From JAJYIV01 sp964499955 (GTDB taxonomy: Bacteria > Patescibacteriota > Patescibacteriia > UBA9934 > GWF2-40-263): a DNA stretch of 64,000 nt. The stretch's first letter is position 1; each line of letters opens with the position of its first letter. The notes beneath the pieces are model-generated. The model searched no databases, was not told the DNA's origin, and saw only the letters and a program-made list of their open reading frames with translations. Shown piece after piece: positions 8,974-15,832 of the stretch. Position numbers and translations under genes: made by a program. The stretch lies in assembly GCA_964499955.1 (NCBI GenBank), contig CAZCMI010000002.1, positions 3,486 through 67,485 on the forward strand. Direction: 5' to 3'.

Positions 8974-9376
8974 GGGTTGCCATGCATATGAAGCTCACGC
9001 ATATCGGTTACGCCCTGGGCACGGCCGCCACGCTGGCCCTGCACTCCGCCAGCACGGCCCTGGCCCAAGGCGCGCTCACGGGCGATGACCTCTTCGGCGG
9101 CATCGACGGAAGCGACTTCGCCGGGCAGGCCGGGTTGTCCGCCGGCGACCTGCCAGCAACCATCGCCTCCATCATCCGCACCGTCCTGGGTTTCCTGGGC
9201 ATCGTCGCGGTGGTCATCATCCTGTGGGGCGGCTTCCAGTGGATGACGGCCGGTGGCAACGAGGATAAGGTGAAGATCGCCAAGCGTCTGATCGTCCAAG
9301 GCATCATCGGCCTGGTGGTCATCCTCTCGGCCTTCGCCATCGCGTCGTTCGTCATCAATTCCATTACGAGCGCCGT
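8974..9376 (+). repeat. 403-bp tandem duplication, copy 2
   Basis: This is the second copy of the unit at 8544-8946. The absence of any silent change means the duplication is very recent, kept identical by gene conversion, or an assembly artefact. Confidence 0.9.
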
Positions 9377-9383
9377 CGCCTAA
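8982..9383 (+). CDS. TrbC/VirB2-like pilin paralogue 4 (second copy of an identical pair)
   Basis: The 133 residues are the same as in the preceding gene except for the final Ala. ATG at 8982 matches the start of copy 1 (8552); a GTG-type in-frame start at 8970 is less likely. It has a signal peptide, two membrane helices and the GG-K loop as in the other pilins. Confidence 0.75.
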   Translation: MHMKLTHIGYALGTAATLALHSASTALAQGALTGDDLFGGIDGSDFAGQAGLSAGDLPATIASIIRTVLGFLGIVAVVIILWGGFQWMTAGGNEDKVKIAKRLIVQGIIGLVVILSAFAIASFVINSITSAVA

Positions 9384-9454
9384 GCGTTCGTCCCGTACCG
9401 GTGCCCCGCACCGGGCATGGGTCCGTGCCGCGTCTTCGGACGCGCCCCGGGCTT

Positions 9455-9856
9455 ATGCGCTTCGCGCGAACTGCCGCCATTTTTGCATCCGCGGCGGCTT
9501 GGGCCGCTCCTGCGGTTTCGTTCGCCCAATCCCAGGCCGCGAAAAACTTTCAAGGCAGTTTGGATGCGGCGGCCGGGCGGGCGGGCATGTCGCGCCTGGG
9601 CGTGGCGGCGTTGGTCGGGAATATCACCAATGTCATCTTGAGCGTTTCCGGCATCGTCCTGATGTGCCTGCTGGTGTATGGCGGCGTCCTGTATGCCGTG
9701 GGCGGGCAAGACAAGGACAAGGTCGCAAAAGCCAAACGGCTGATCGTAAACGCAGTGATCGGCATCGTGATCGTCGTGGCGGCGTATGCCATCACCCGGT
9801 TCATTCTCCTGCAGCTCATGGAAACGTTCAGCGCGCCTGGCGTCTCCCCAACCTAA
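9455..9856 (+). CDS. TrbC/VirB2-like pilin paralogue 5
   Basis: The protein has 133 residues from the ATG at 9455 (MRFARTAAIF gives a proper signal peptide, cleaved near VSFAQ). First helix: ILSVSGIVLMCLLVYGG; loop: VLYAVGGQDKDKVAKAKR; second helix: AVIGIVIVVAAYAITRFIL. The 18 residues upstream in the same frame are not signal-like, so I left them out. Six bases separate it from the next pilin gene. Confidence 0.75.
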   Translation: MRFARTAAIFASAAAWAAPAVSFAQSQAAKNFQGSLDAAAGRAGMSRLGVAALVGNITNVILSVSGIVLMCLLVYGGVLYAVGGQDKDKVAKAKRLIVNAVIGIVIVVAAYAITRFILLQLMETFSAPGVSPT

Positions 9857-9862
9857 CCGCCT

Positions 9863-10285
9863 ATGCCTCAACGACTTTTCCGGGGCGCCGTCGTCGCCTT
9901 GCTGACGGCCTTGCCTGCCACCGCCCTGGCCCAAACGGCAACACCACCGAACGGCCCCACCCACACCTCCACAGCCGAAGGATTGAACAAGGCGGCGGGG
10001 GAGGCGGGGTTCACCCTCGCGCAGACGTCGGTCCTGCTGATCATTTCCAATGTCGTCAACGCCGTCCTGGCCGCTTCCGGCATCCTGTTCATGTGCCTGC
10101 TGGTGTACGGCGGCGTCGTCTACCTGACGGCCGGCGGGGACGAAACCAAAGTGAAGAGCGCGAAGGGCTCCATTTCGTCCGCCGTCATCGGCCTGGTGAT
10201 CGTCCTAACGTCGTATGCCTTAGCACGGTTCGTCTTCGTCCAGTTGGGCGGCGTGCTCAGTTCTCCCGCGTCTCCCGCACCATAA
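9863..10285 (+). CDS. TrbC/VirB2-like pilin paralogue 6
   Basis: The protein has 140 residues. A signal peptide ends ALAQ (residue 24), then a polar stretch and the two-helix pilin core: NAVLAASGILFMCLLVYGG, the loop VVYLTAGGDETKVKSAKG, and a second helix to about residue 130. Its closest relative in the array is paralogue 5 (shared FMCLLVYGG-type helix). Confidence 0.75.
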   Translation: MPQRLFRGAVVALLTALPATALAQTATPPNGPTHTSTAEGLNKAAGEAGFTLAQTSVLLIISNVVNAVLAASGILFMCLLVYGGVVYLTAGGDETKVKSAKGSISSAVIGLVIVLTSYALARFVFVQLGGVLSSPASPAP

Positions 10286-10301
10286 TTCCCCTCCCTATCC
10301 T

Positions 10302-10709
10302 ATGCCTTCTTTCTTCTACCGGATTGCCGCCGGCCTCGCCGTGCTCCCCGCGTTTCTCCTCCCCGTCGCCGCGCACGCACAAGTCGGTAAGGCTTTGGAC
10401 AACCTGAAAGCGGCGCAGCCGGTTGGGTCAAGCGACGTGGAACTCCCAGGCCTCGTCGGGAACCTCATCAATGCGGTCCTCGGCGTGATGGGCATTCTGT
10501 TCGTCATCCTGATCGTTTACGCGGGCATCCTGTACCTGCAAGGCGGCATGGACAAGGAAAAGATCAACAAGGCGAAGTCGCTGATCATCAACGCCGTCAT
10601 CGGGCTGGTGATCGTGGTCGCGGCGTACGCAATCTCGAGCTTCATCATCACACAGGTGATCGGCGTTGCCAGTCCCGCAGCCGCAACGCCGCCGGCTGGT
10701 AGCGGCTAA
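10302..10709 (+). CDS. TrbC/VirB2-like pilin paralogue 7
   Basis: The protein has 135 residues with a signal peptide ending AHAQ. Helix one is LGVMGILFVILIVYAG, the loop LYLQGGMDKEKINKAKS, and helix two INAVIGLVIVVAAYAISSFII. The core is nearly identical to paralogue 8, so these two also arose by duplication, older than the 8.5/9.0 kb pair. The tail is rich in Ala, Pro and Gly. Confidence 0.75.
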   Translation: MPSFFYRIAAGLAVLPAFLLPVAAHAQVGKALDNLKAAQPVGSSDVELPGLVGNLINAVLGVMGILFVILIVYAGILYLQGGMDKEKINKAKSLIINAVIGLVIVVAAYAISSFIITQVIGVASPAAATPPAGSG

Positions 10710-10726
10710 CCCGTAAGCATGCGCGC

Positions 10727-10755
10727 TTGACACGCATGGTCGCACGGGAGAAAAT
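10727..10755 (+). promoter_or_regulatory. Possible promoter for the last pilin gene
   Basis: TTGACA at 10727-10732 is followed after 17 bp by GAAAAT (10750-10755), in the only sizeable gap of the array (75 bp). The -10 is weak (4 of 6). It may allow separate expression of paralogue 8. Confidence 0.4.
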
Positions 10756-10784
10756 ACGATCAAATTTACCTAGCGCCCTTCACT

Positions 10785-11177
10785 ATGAAGAATGCGTACC
10801 ACAAAATCGCCGCCGGCCTCGCCGTGTTGCCAACGTTTCTCCTGCCCGCCACAACGTTCGGTCAAGGTCTCACAGATGCTCAGAAAGACCTTGATAACAT
10901 CAAAGGCACTCTGCAGGCAGGTGGTGGAGCCGCTACGGCATCCCTCCCTGTTCTCATCGGGAACCTCATCAACGTGGTTCTCGGCGTGATGGGCATCCTG
11001 TTCGTCATCCTGATCGTCTACGCGGGCATCCTGTACCTGCAAGGTGGCATGGACAAGGAAAAGATCTCCAAGGCGAAGTCGCTGATTGTAAACGCGATCG
11101 TCGGTTTGGTGATCGTGGTCGCGGCGTACGCAATCTCGAGCTTCATCATTCAGCAGGTTATCAGCGTGGCTCGCTAA
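10785..11177 (+). CDS. TrbC/VirB2-like pilin paralogue 8
   Basis: The protein has 130 residues: a signal peptide (to about TTFGQ), a charged stretch LTDAQKDLDNIKG, then helix one and the loop LYLQGGMDKEKISKAKS, shared almost word for word with paralogue 7, and helix two ending SSFIIQQVISVAR. It is the last gene of the array; a strong terminator follows 20 bp downstream. Confidence 0.75.
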   Translation: MKNAYHKIAAGLAVLPTFLLPATTFGQGLTDAQKDLDNIKGTLQAGGGAATASLPVLIGNLINVVLGVMGILFVILIVYAGILYLQGGMDKEKISKAKSLIVNAIVGLVIVVAAYAISSFIIQQVISVAR

Positions 11178-11195
11178 TCAACGCCAAAGAAACAC

Positions 11196-11226
11196 AAAAA
11201 GCCGTCCCGAAAGGGGCGGTTTTTGC
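11196..11226 (+). terminator. Terminator of the pilin array
   Basis: The hairpin GCCGTCCC-GAAA-GGGGCGGT (11201-11220) is followed by TTTTTGC. It closes the galU to pilin transcription unit and forms the left edge of island A. Confidence 0.85.
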
Positions 11227-11274
11227 ATGCAAAAGAAAGAGCCGCCATCCCGCTCCGAAGAGCGAAATGGCGGC
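11226..11274 (-). terminator. Terminator of island A lipoprotein operon
   Basis: On the minus strand, GCCGCCAT...ATGGCGGC (11231-11274) encloses a second stem (CGCT/AGCG). A T-rich tail (TCTTTCTTTTGC) follows. Confidence 0.75.
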
Positions 11275-11288
11275 GAGAAGGTTCGTGG

Positions 11289-12014
11289 CTAGTGGCATGG
11301 ACTGCCGCCGGCCGAGTGGTACCCCGCCCATCCGCCGTCCAGGGCGGTGGTGCGGTTGTACTGGCCGCACCAGACGAGCTGGTGTACCGGTACGGCCACA
11401 CTACCCATGACGGCGGCGCTTGTGGAACTCCGCCGGTAGTACCGGAGTTCCACCCTCTCCCCCACGGCAACCGCCGGGAAGAAGACTTGGGTGCCCGTGG
11501 GGACGCAGGCGTACGCCCGCCCTTCGCCGCGGCCGTCGCCGTTCGCATCGAGGATGATGCGGACGACGCCGTTCCCCTGGATGGGGATGTTGATGCCGCC
11601 CCTGAATGCGCAGGCGAACCCGCGCAAACCGACGGGGCTGTCCCCGGTCTGGTACACGACCAGACCTTCCGGCACGCCCCGCGGCCATTCGGTCATGGCC
11701 ACGTAGCGAAGCCCGGTGGGGACGAGTTCCAGCTCGCCCGCGGGCTGGAACACCGCGGGCATGACCGCCCCCGGTGCGCGACGAGGTGCCGCTTGCCGAG
11801 GAGGGTGCTGAACCCTCCTCTTGAGTGCGGCGTTCTCCGTCTCCAGAGCCTCGATGAGGCACTGGAGGTTGCCTGCCGGGTCCCTTTCGGAATCCGGACA
11901 GCCGGCGGCAGCGGCGCGCCGCTGCGTCGCGGTCGAGAGGCCGCGCGGCTGCAGGGTGGTGGTGCACCCTGCGAAGAGCATGACGGCCATGGCCGTCATC
12001 CGGCTGATCTTCAT
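11289..12014 (-). CDS. Putative lipoprotein, island A
   Basis: The 241-residue product starts MKISRMTAMAVMLFAGC, a lipoprotein signal with the lipidated Cys at residue 17. A short coiled-coil stretch (LQCLIEALETENAALKRRV) is followed by a basic Pro/Arg linker and a beta-rich domain of about 150 residues. That domain has an Asp-rich loop LDANGDGRGEG, resembling a calcium-binding DxDxDG loop. No family recognised. The start is set by the SD AAGGAG 6 nt before the ATG at 12012-12014. It lies 82 nt behind a second lipoprotein gene, so both are probably one operon. Confidence 0.65.
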   Translation of the reverse strand: MKISRMTAMAVMLFAGCTTTLQPRGLSTATQRRAAAAGCPDSERDPAGNLQCLIEALETENAALKRRVQHPPRQAAPRRAPGAVMPAVFQPAGELELVPTGLRYVAMTEWPRGVPEGLVVYQTGDSPVGLRGFACAFRGGINIPIQGNGVVRIILDANGDGRGEGRAYACVPTGTQVFFPAVAVGERVELRYYRRSSTSAAVMGSVAVPVHQLVWCGQYNRTTALDGGWAGYHSAGGSPCH

Positions 12015-12096
12015 GGCTTCTCCTTGGGGCGGCGCCTGCGGCGGCCGGCCCCGTTTGCGTTGAGACCGACCGCACACCATGCGCGATCGGGGGTTT

Positions 12097-12615
12097 CTAC
12101 TTGGCGGGGGCTTTTTTTGCCTTGGCACCCGGCGCCGGACGATGTTCCCGCCCGAGTGCATTTACGTCCTCCCGCAGTTCGGACACGGTGGACGTGAGAT
12201 CCACCGCGGGCAAGCCTCCTCCCCTCACCGAAGCGTCCCCGCTGCGCAGCCACATCTCCTGCTGCGCGGCCTGGACGTACGGCGCCATGCCGGGATACAC
12301 CCCGGCGGTGGGTCCGTAGGCGCCCATGCCTGCGGCTCCCCAAGGGGCACCGCAGAAGCCGTCCGCACCCGTGACGAGCGCGGTTTCGACCAACCCCGTC
12401 CGGGGGTTGGTCCGGCTCTCCTGGACGCAGCCGCCGTTCTGGGCGACCACCTCCAGGCGGCGGTGGGACACGTCGACGCGGGCCAACTCAATGGCCTCGG
12501 CCGGACCCCAGACACCGCTTTCGAAGGCGGTCGTGGGGCCCGCGTACCGCACCGCCGTGCAAGCGGTGCCCGTCATCCCCATGATGACGGTGACGAACAG
12601 AATGAAGGTCCTCAT
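12097..12615 (-). CDS. Putative lipoprotein, island A
   Basis: The protein has 172 residues with a lipoprotein signal MRTFILFVTVIMGMTGTAC (Cys 19). The mature part has a cysteine pair (GGCVQES, DGFCGAPWG), a Gly/Ala/Tyr-rich middle with YGPTAGVYPGMAPYVQAAQQEM, and a Lys/Ala/Pro-rich tail. No family recognised. An SD (AAGAGGA) precedes the ATG, and a strong promoter lies about 95 bp upstream. It is the first gene of the two-gene lipoprotein operon. Confidence 0.65.
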   Translation of the reverse strand: MRTFILFVTVIMGMTGTACTAVRYAGPTTAFESGVWGPAEAIELARVDVSHRRLEVVAQNGGCVQESRTNPRTGLVETALVTGADGFCGAPWGAAGMGAYGPTAGVYPGMAPYVQAAQQEMWLRSGDASVRGGGLPAVDLTSTVSELREDVNALGREHRPAPGAKAKKAPAK

Positions 12616-12709
12616 GGGATCCTCTTGCCGACGCGGGGCTATCCCCTATCGGCTCTTGTTGGTTTTGAACGTCCGATCCCGCCTGCCGGTTTGCATGCAG
12701 GAACGCTGT

Positions 12710-12738
12710 AATATACGTCATTTTTGCCATTTTGTCAA
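12710..12738 (-). promoter_or_regulatory. Sigma-70-type promoter of the island A lipoprotein operon
   Basis: Read on the minus strand: TTGACA (12733-12738), 17 bp spacer, TATATT (12710-12715). The start site would be near 12703, leaving a leader of almost 90 nt before the ATG. Confidence 0.75.
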
Positions 12739-12750
12739 CCCCCGGCGGGC

Positions 12751-12799
12751 AAAAAAAGAGCGCCCTTCCCCGCCTCCAGTTCGGAGGGGAGAAGGGCGC
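12751..12799 (-). terminator. Terminator of island A upper operon
   Basis: On the minus strand, GCGCCCTTC...GAAGGGCGC-type arms (12760-12799) enclose a second GC-rich stem and are followed by seven T residues. It lies 3 nt beyond the stop of the upper operon's last gene. Confidence 0.85.
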
Positions 12800-12802
12800 A
12801 GA

Positions 12803-13582
12803 TTACTGGCACGTGGCCGGATCACAGCCCATTGCCACGTACATGGGCTTGGACAAGCGGCCGGAGGAGCAGACCCTGCACCACGCCTTCGCCGTCAGGT
12901 CCCCGGCGAAGGGTTCTTCGTCGTCGAGATCGTCCGCGACGGAGAACGCCGGTGGCTTTGCCTCGAGGCCTCCAATCGGAGGAACGACCGGCCGTCCTGC
13001 CTGGACCGGTTGCGCCGGAGGCGCAGGCGGCGGTTCATACACCACGGCCGCCTGCCGCTGTTGCTGCCTCACCTCTCCCTGCTTGTACCACCCGAAGGCG
13101 GCAAGCAGGAGGAGGATAGCGGACACGACGACCATCGGCCACCCCTGCCATTTGAATACTGCCGTCAGAGTCAACAGCAGCACCATCAGCGCGATGGCAG
13201 CCAGGGCGACCACGGCCCACATGCCTTCCGGCGTCCACGCCGGGGAAGCGGGCCAGCTGACACCTGCCAGGTTGAATTCTGGCAAGAACCAGCTTGCCGC
13301 CCGCAGGAGCAGGACAGCGAGCGCTAGGAAGAAGGCGGTGAGGACCATCCTCACCCACCACGGCCGACGTTGACCCGTGGTTCGCTCCCACTCCCGCGCA
13401 CGGTGGCCCACCCAGAAGCACAGGGTGCCACTCACGACGATCAGCAGCAGGACCAGGAAAATCTCCTGTCCCGACACCTTCGCCAGCGGGGACACTTCTC
13501 CGCGGGCCAGGCGCGCCGCACGGTCCGCCTGAACGACTTTTCGCTCCGTGTCATCGAGCGCCGCCTGCGCGCGGGCAGCGGC
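12803..13582 (-). CDS. Hypothetical membrane protein, C-terminal part (5' end lost in gap)
   Basis: About 259 codons are readable from the assembly gap to the stop. The visible part starts with an Ala/Arg/Asp-rich helical stretch (likely coiled coil) and then has four membrane helices (starting near SGQEIFLVLLLIVV, RMVLTAFFLALAVLL, WAVVALAAIALMVLLL and VVVSAILLLLAAFGW). A Pro-rich linker and a C-terminal Cys motif CRVCSSG...GCDPATC follow. No family recognised. It may be the end of the protein that begins at 14297, or a separate gene; the gap hides which. Confidence 0.5.
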   Translation of the reverse strand, partial: AAARAQAALDDTERKVVQADRAARLARGEVSPLAKVSGQEIFLVLLLIVVSGTLCFWVGHRAREWERTTGQRRPWWVRMVLTAFFLALAVLLLRAASWFLPEFNLAGVSWPASPAWTPEGMWAVVALAAIALMVLLLTLTAVFKWQGWPMVVVSAILLLLAAFGWYKQGEVRQQQRQAAVVYEPPPAPPAQPVQAGRPVVPPIGGLEAKPPAFSVADDLDDEEPFAGDLTAKAWCRVCSSGRLSKPMYVAMGCDPATCQ

Positions 13583-13592
13583 NNNNNNNNNN
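13583..13592. other. Assembly gap (10 N)
   Basis: Ten Ns interrupt island A inside coding sequence. Ten is a common placeholder, so the true gap length is unknown and the reading frame cannot be carried across it. Confidence 0.95.
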
Positions 13593-14297
13593 GCGAGCAA
13601 GGGTAAATCGCGGCAACATCCGCTTTGCACGGATTTCATACCGCTTCCCTTCCTCGTTCCAGCGCATCTCGTAGACGCGCGTTTCGAGATTGAGCGACAG
13701 GTCGGGCTCGATCCCCATCTTGTTCGTGGTGAGATACGTTTCCCACATCTCCCCAAAGAGTTCGGGGACCGACAGGAAAGTTCCGTTCGGCGTTGGGATC
13801 GCCTTCTCCTCCACCTGCTCGATCTGGATCGCGTGCAGTCGGACCGGGAACCACTTGGGGTTGTTCCCAATGAAGACGTTGATCAGGACGAACCCGATCC
13901 ACGTCGCCGTCAGCACGGAGCTGACCAGCATGCCGCGGGCCTTCTTCTGTACCTCGCTTGCGCAGAGGTAGAAGGCCATCCATCCAGCGGTCATAACCGC
14001 CAGGATGAACACGAGTGCATCCGCGTCGCTCCGGTTCCACCGGATGCCGGCGATGCCCGCCACGATCATCCCGAGAACGATCAGGACGCTGGCCATGGCA
14101 CGCTGGAGATCGTCCCCCAGCCCGTTAATCCACTGGCCGACCTGCTTTCCCGCGGAAGGCGGGGCGCCGCCCGCAGGAGGCTTGCCGTCGTCCAACTTGC
14201 CACCGATCGCGCGACCGGCGACGAACAGGAGGAACGCGGCCGCGGCCGCGAGTCCCAGGATGACGTACGTTCCGTACGCCAAGATATCCGCCCACAT
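13593..14297 (-). CDS. Hypothetical multi-span membrane protein, N-terminal part (3' end lost in gap)
   Basis: From the ATG at 14295-14297 there are 235 codons to the gap. The SD AAGGA lies 8 nt before the start. The protein has one N-terminal helix (ILAYGTYVILGLAAAAAFLLF), a Gly/Pro linker, and three more helices between about residues 65 and 150. A polar domain (PKWFPVRLHAIQIEQVEEKA...RYEIRAKRMLP) follows up to the gap. No family recognised. It starts 53 nt after the stop of the preceding gene, so both belong to one operon. Confidence 0.55.
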
Positions 14298-14350
14298 GGG
14301 GTACGTCCTTTCTGGCAGACAAAGCCTGCCTGTTTGTTTGGTTTGCGTTC

Positions 14351-15631
14351 CTAGTGGGTGGCGATGGTGAGGACCACCCACACCACCGCGATCACGACGG
14401 GGATGATGATTCCCCACGGCAGCCGCTTCGGCGGCGGATTGATCTCTGCCTGGATCTTCTTGAGCTTTTCCTCAGCCGTGATCTTCACGGCCGGGTTGGC
14501 GGCGTTGAGGACGGCCTCTTCGGCTTCCTTGAGACGCTTGGCCTGCTCGGCCTTCTTCCTCTTGCCGGTCAGGCTCTCCAACAAGGCCTTCAGGTGCGTG
14601 AGCTTGTCGAGCGAGACCACGCCGGAGACGAACAAGTTGCGGATGACCGCTTCCTTCTCCTCGTCCGACATGACGCGCGCGCCCATCAACCTGCGCTCCG
14701 TCTTTTTTGAAAGCGACCCGTCCGGGTTCACTTCCGGCGCTTCGTTGAAGTGGTCGAAATACCACTCACGCGCCTGGCGCTCCAGAAAGTCCGGATGCTC
14801 CTTGAAGACCTCGTTGGCCTCGTCGGCCTCCGACGTGTCCACGGACCGCCCGAAGGCGGCCAGGAACGCCAGCGCGAGCTGGCTGAATCCGGTTTCCGGA
14901 CGGCCATCCGCCACGCCTTTCTTGGCCATCTTTTCCTCCTTGGCCGCTTTCGCGGCCCTATCGTACGGCCGGCACCGCGGGCACTGCTCGTACCCGATTT
15001 CCCGCGCCCGTTCGACGGTGAGGAACTCCTCCGGAAAGGGTTCGGCCGGGATCGTCTTGCCGCCCTTTCCGTCCTTCCCGCCGACGTGCTTGGGCTTGTG
15101 GGTCTTATTCCACGCGTCCCGCTCGTTGCGGTGGTCGAGGCAGACGACGTCGCCGTCCTGCGCGACGTAGTGCACGATGGTCGGGTGGTCCCCGGCTGGA
15201 TTCCGCACGACCTGACCACTCGTCGCCTTGGCGGCCGAAGGGCCGGGTGCGGTTGCGGCGTGTGTCGGTGTCGCACCGCTGCGCGCGGTTTCCGCCAACG
15301 CCTCCACGATACCGCGGATGACGTTGTCCGGCGTGTCCGCCAGCGCGCGGACCAACTTGTCCTCCGTGTCGATCCCCAGCTTCTGGAGAGCACGGAAGAT
15401 AGCCTCGCGGGTGAGTTCACCGGCGGAGATCCCCGCCAGCTTTACCGTCAGCTCGGGAAACCCCGCCACATAGGTGAGCAGAGTCTGTGCCCATGCCGCC
15501 GGGTTTCCGGTGAGGTAGTCCTTCGTAAGGCGCTCAGCGACTTCCTCGCTGAAGTGCCCGACGGTACGGGCACCTGTACTTCCAGGTGCCCCAGACGTGG
15601 GGCGGGGGGCAACGGGAGCGGGTGTGGTCAT
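14351..15631 (-). CDS. Hypothetical C-tail-anchored protein with a Cys motif, island A
   Basis: The product has 426 residues from the ATG at 15629-15631, which follows the SD AAGGAAGAAG. The N-terminus is Pro/Ala-rich. A helical region (about residues 25-130) precedes a segment with VVCLDHRNERDAW and EIGYEQCPRCRPYD, a possible zinc-binding site. A second helical region is rich in Glu/Lys (coiled coil near residue 350-390), and the last 25 residues are a membrane anchor (WGIIIPVVIAVVWVVLTIAT). The basic tail before the anchor suggests the bulk faces the cytoplasm. No family recognised. Confidence 0.6.
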   Translation of the reverse strand: MTTPAPVAPRPTSGAPGSTGARTVGHFSEEVAERLTKDYLTGNPAAWAQTLLTYVAGFPELTVKLAGISAGELTREAIFRALQKLGIDTEDKLVRALADTPDNVIRGIVEALAETARSGATPTHAATAPGPSAAKATSGQVVRNPAGDHPTIVHYVAQDGDVVCLDHRNERDAWNKTHKPKHVGGKDGKGGKTIPAEPFPEEFLTVERAREIGYEQCPRCRPYDRAAKAAKEEKMAKKGVADGRPETGFSQLALAFLAAFGRSVDTSEADEANEVFKEHPDFLERQAREWYFDHFNEAPEVNPDGSLSKKTERRLMGARVMSDEEKEAVIRNLFVSGVVSLDKLTHLKALLESLTGKRKKAEQAKRLKEAEEAVLNAANPAVKITAEEKLKKIQAEINPPPKRLPWGIIIPVVIAVVWVVLTIATH

Positions 15632-15746
15632 GATCTTCTTCCTTTTCTGCTGGCTGTGCCAGCGAAAACTGTTTTGGCCTCGCGAATTGTGAACGTTCGC
15701 TTTCTTGGCCGAAAATGCGCGGAATTGCGCGGTTTGCCAAGGGAGG

Positions 15747-15775
15747 TTTATAGCAGGTTTTTTGGGTTTTGTCAA
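15747..15775 (-). promoter_or_regulatory. Sigma-70-type promoter of island A upper operon
   Basis: On the minus strand, TTGACA (15770-15775), a 17 bp spacer and TATAAA (15747-15752) precede the gene at 15631 with a leader of about 110 nt. The leader contains a small CTGGC/GCCAG hairpin near the SD. Confidence 0.75.
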
Positions 15776-15785
15776 TCGTAAACGA

Positions 15786-15816
15786 ACAAAACGGGCGCCG
15801 AAACGCCCGTCTTTTC
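15786..15816 (-). terminator. Terminator of the iron/Fe-S operon
   Basis: The hairpin ACGGGCGCCGAAACGCCCGT (15791-15810) lies 17 nt past the oxidoreductase stop, with a T-rich tail on the minus strand. It forms the right edge of island A. Confidence 0.75.
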
Positions 15817-15832
15817 TGCCGCCCGGTTTATC

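Larger units (their letters stand above)
11226..15775 (-). other. Island A: compositionally distinct block of five minus-strand genes
   Basis: The block sits between the pilin terminator and the terminator of the Fe-S operon. It has two transcription units, each with a TTGACA-17 bp-TATA-type promoter and an intrinsic terminator. Its genes carry clear SD sites and favour GAG, CTC/CTG and AAG codons, whereas flanking genes favour GAA and TTG and mostly lack SD. No integrase, transposase or flanking repeat was seen. It contains a 10-N gap, so mis-assembly is possible. Confidence 0.6.
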
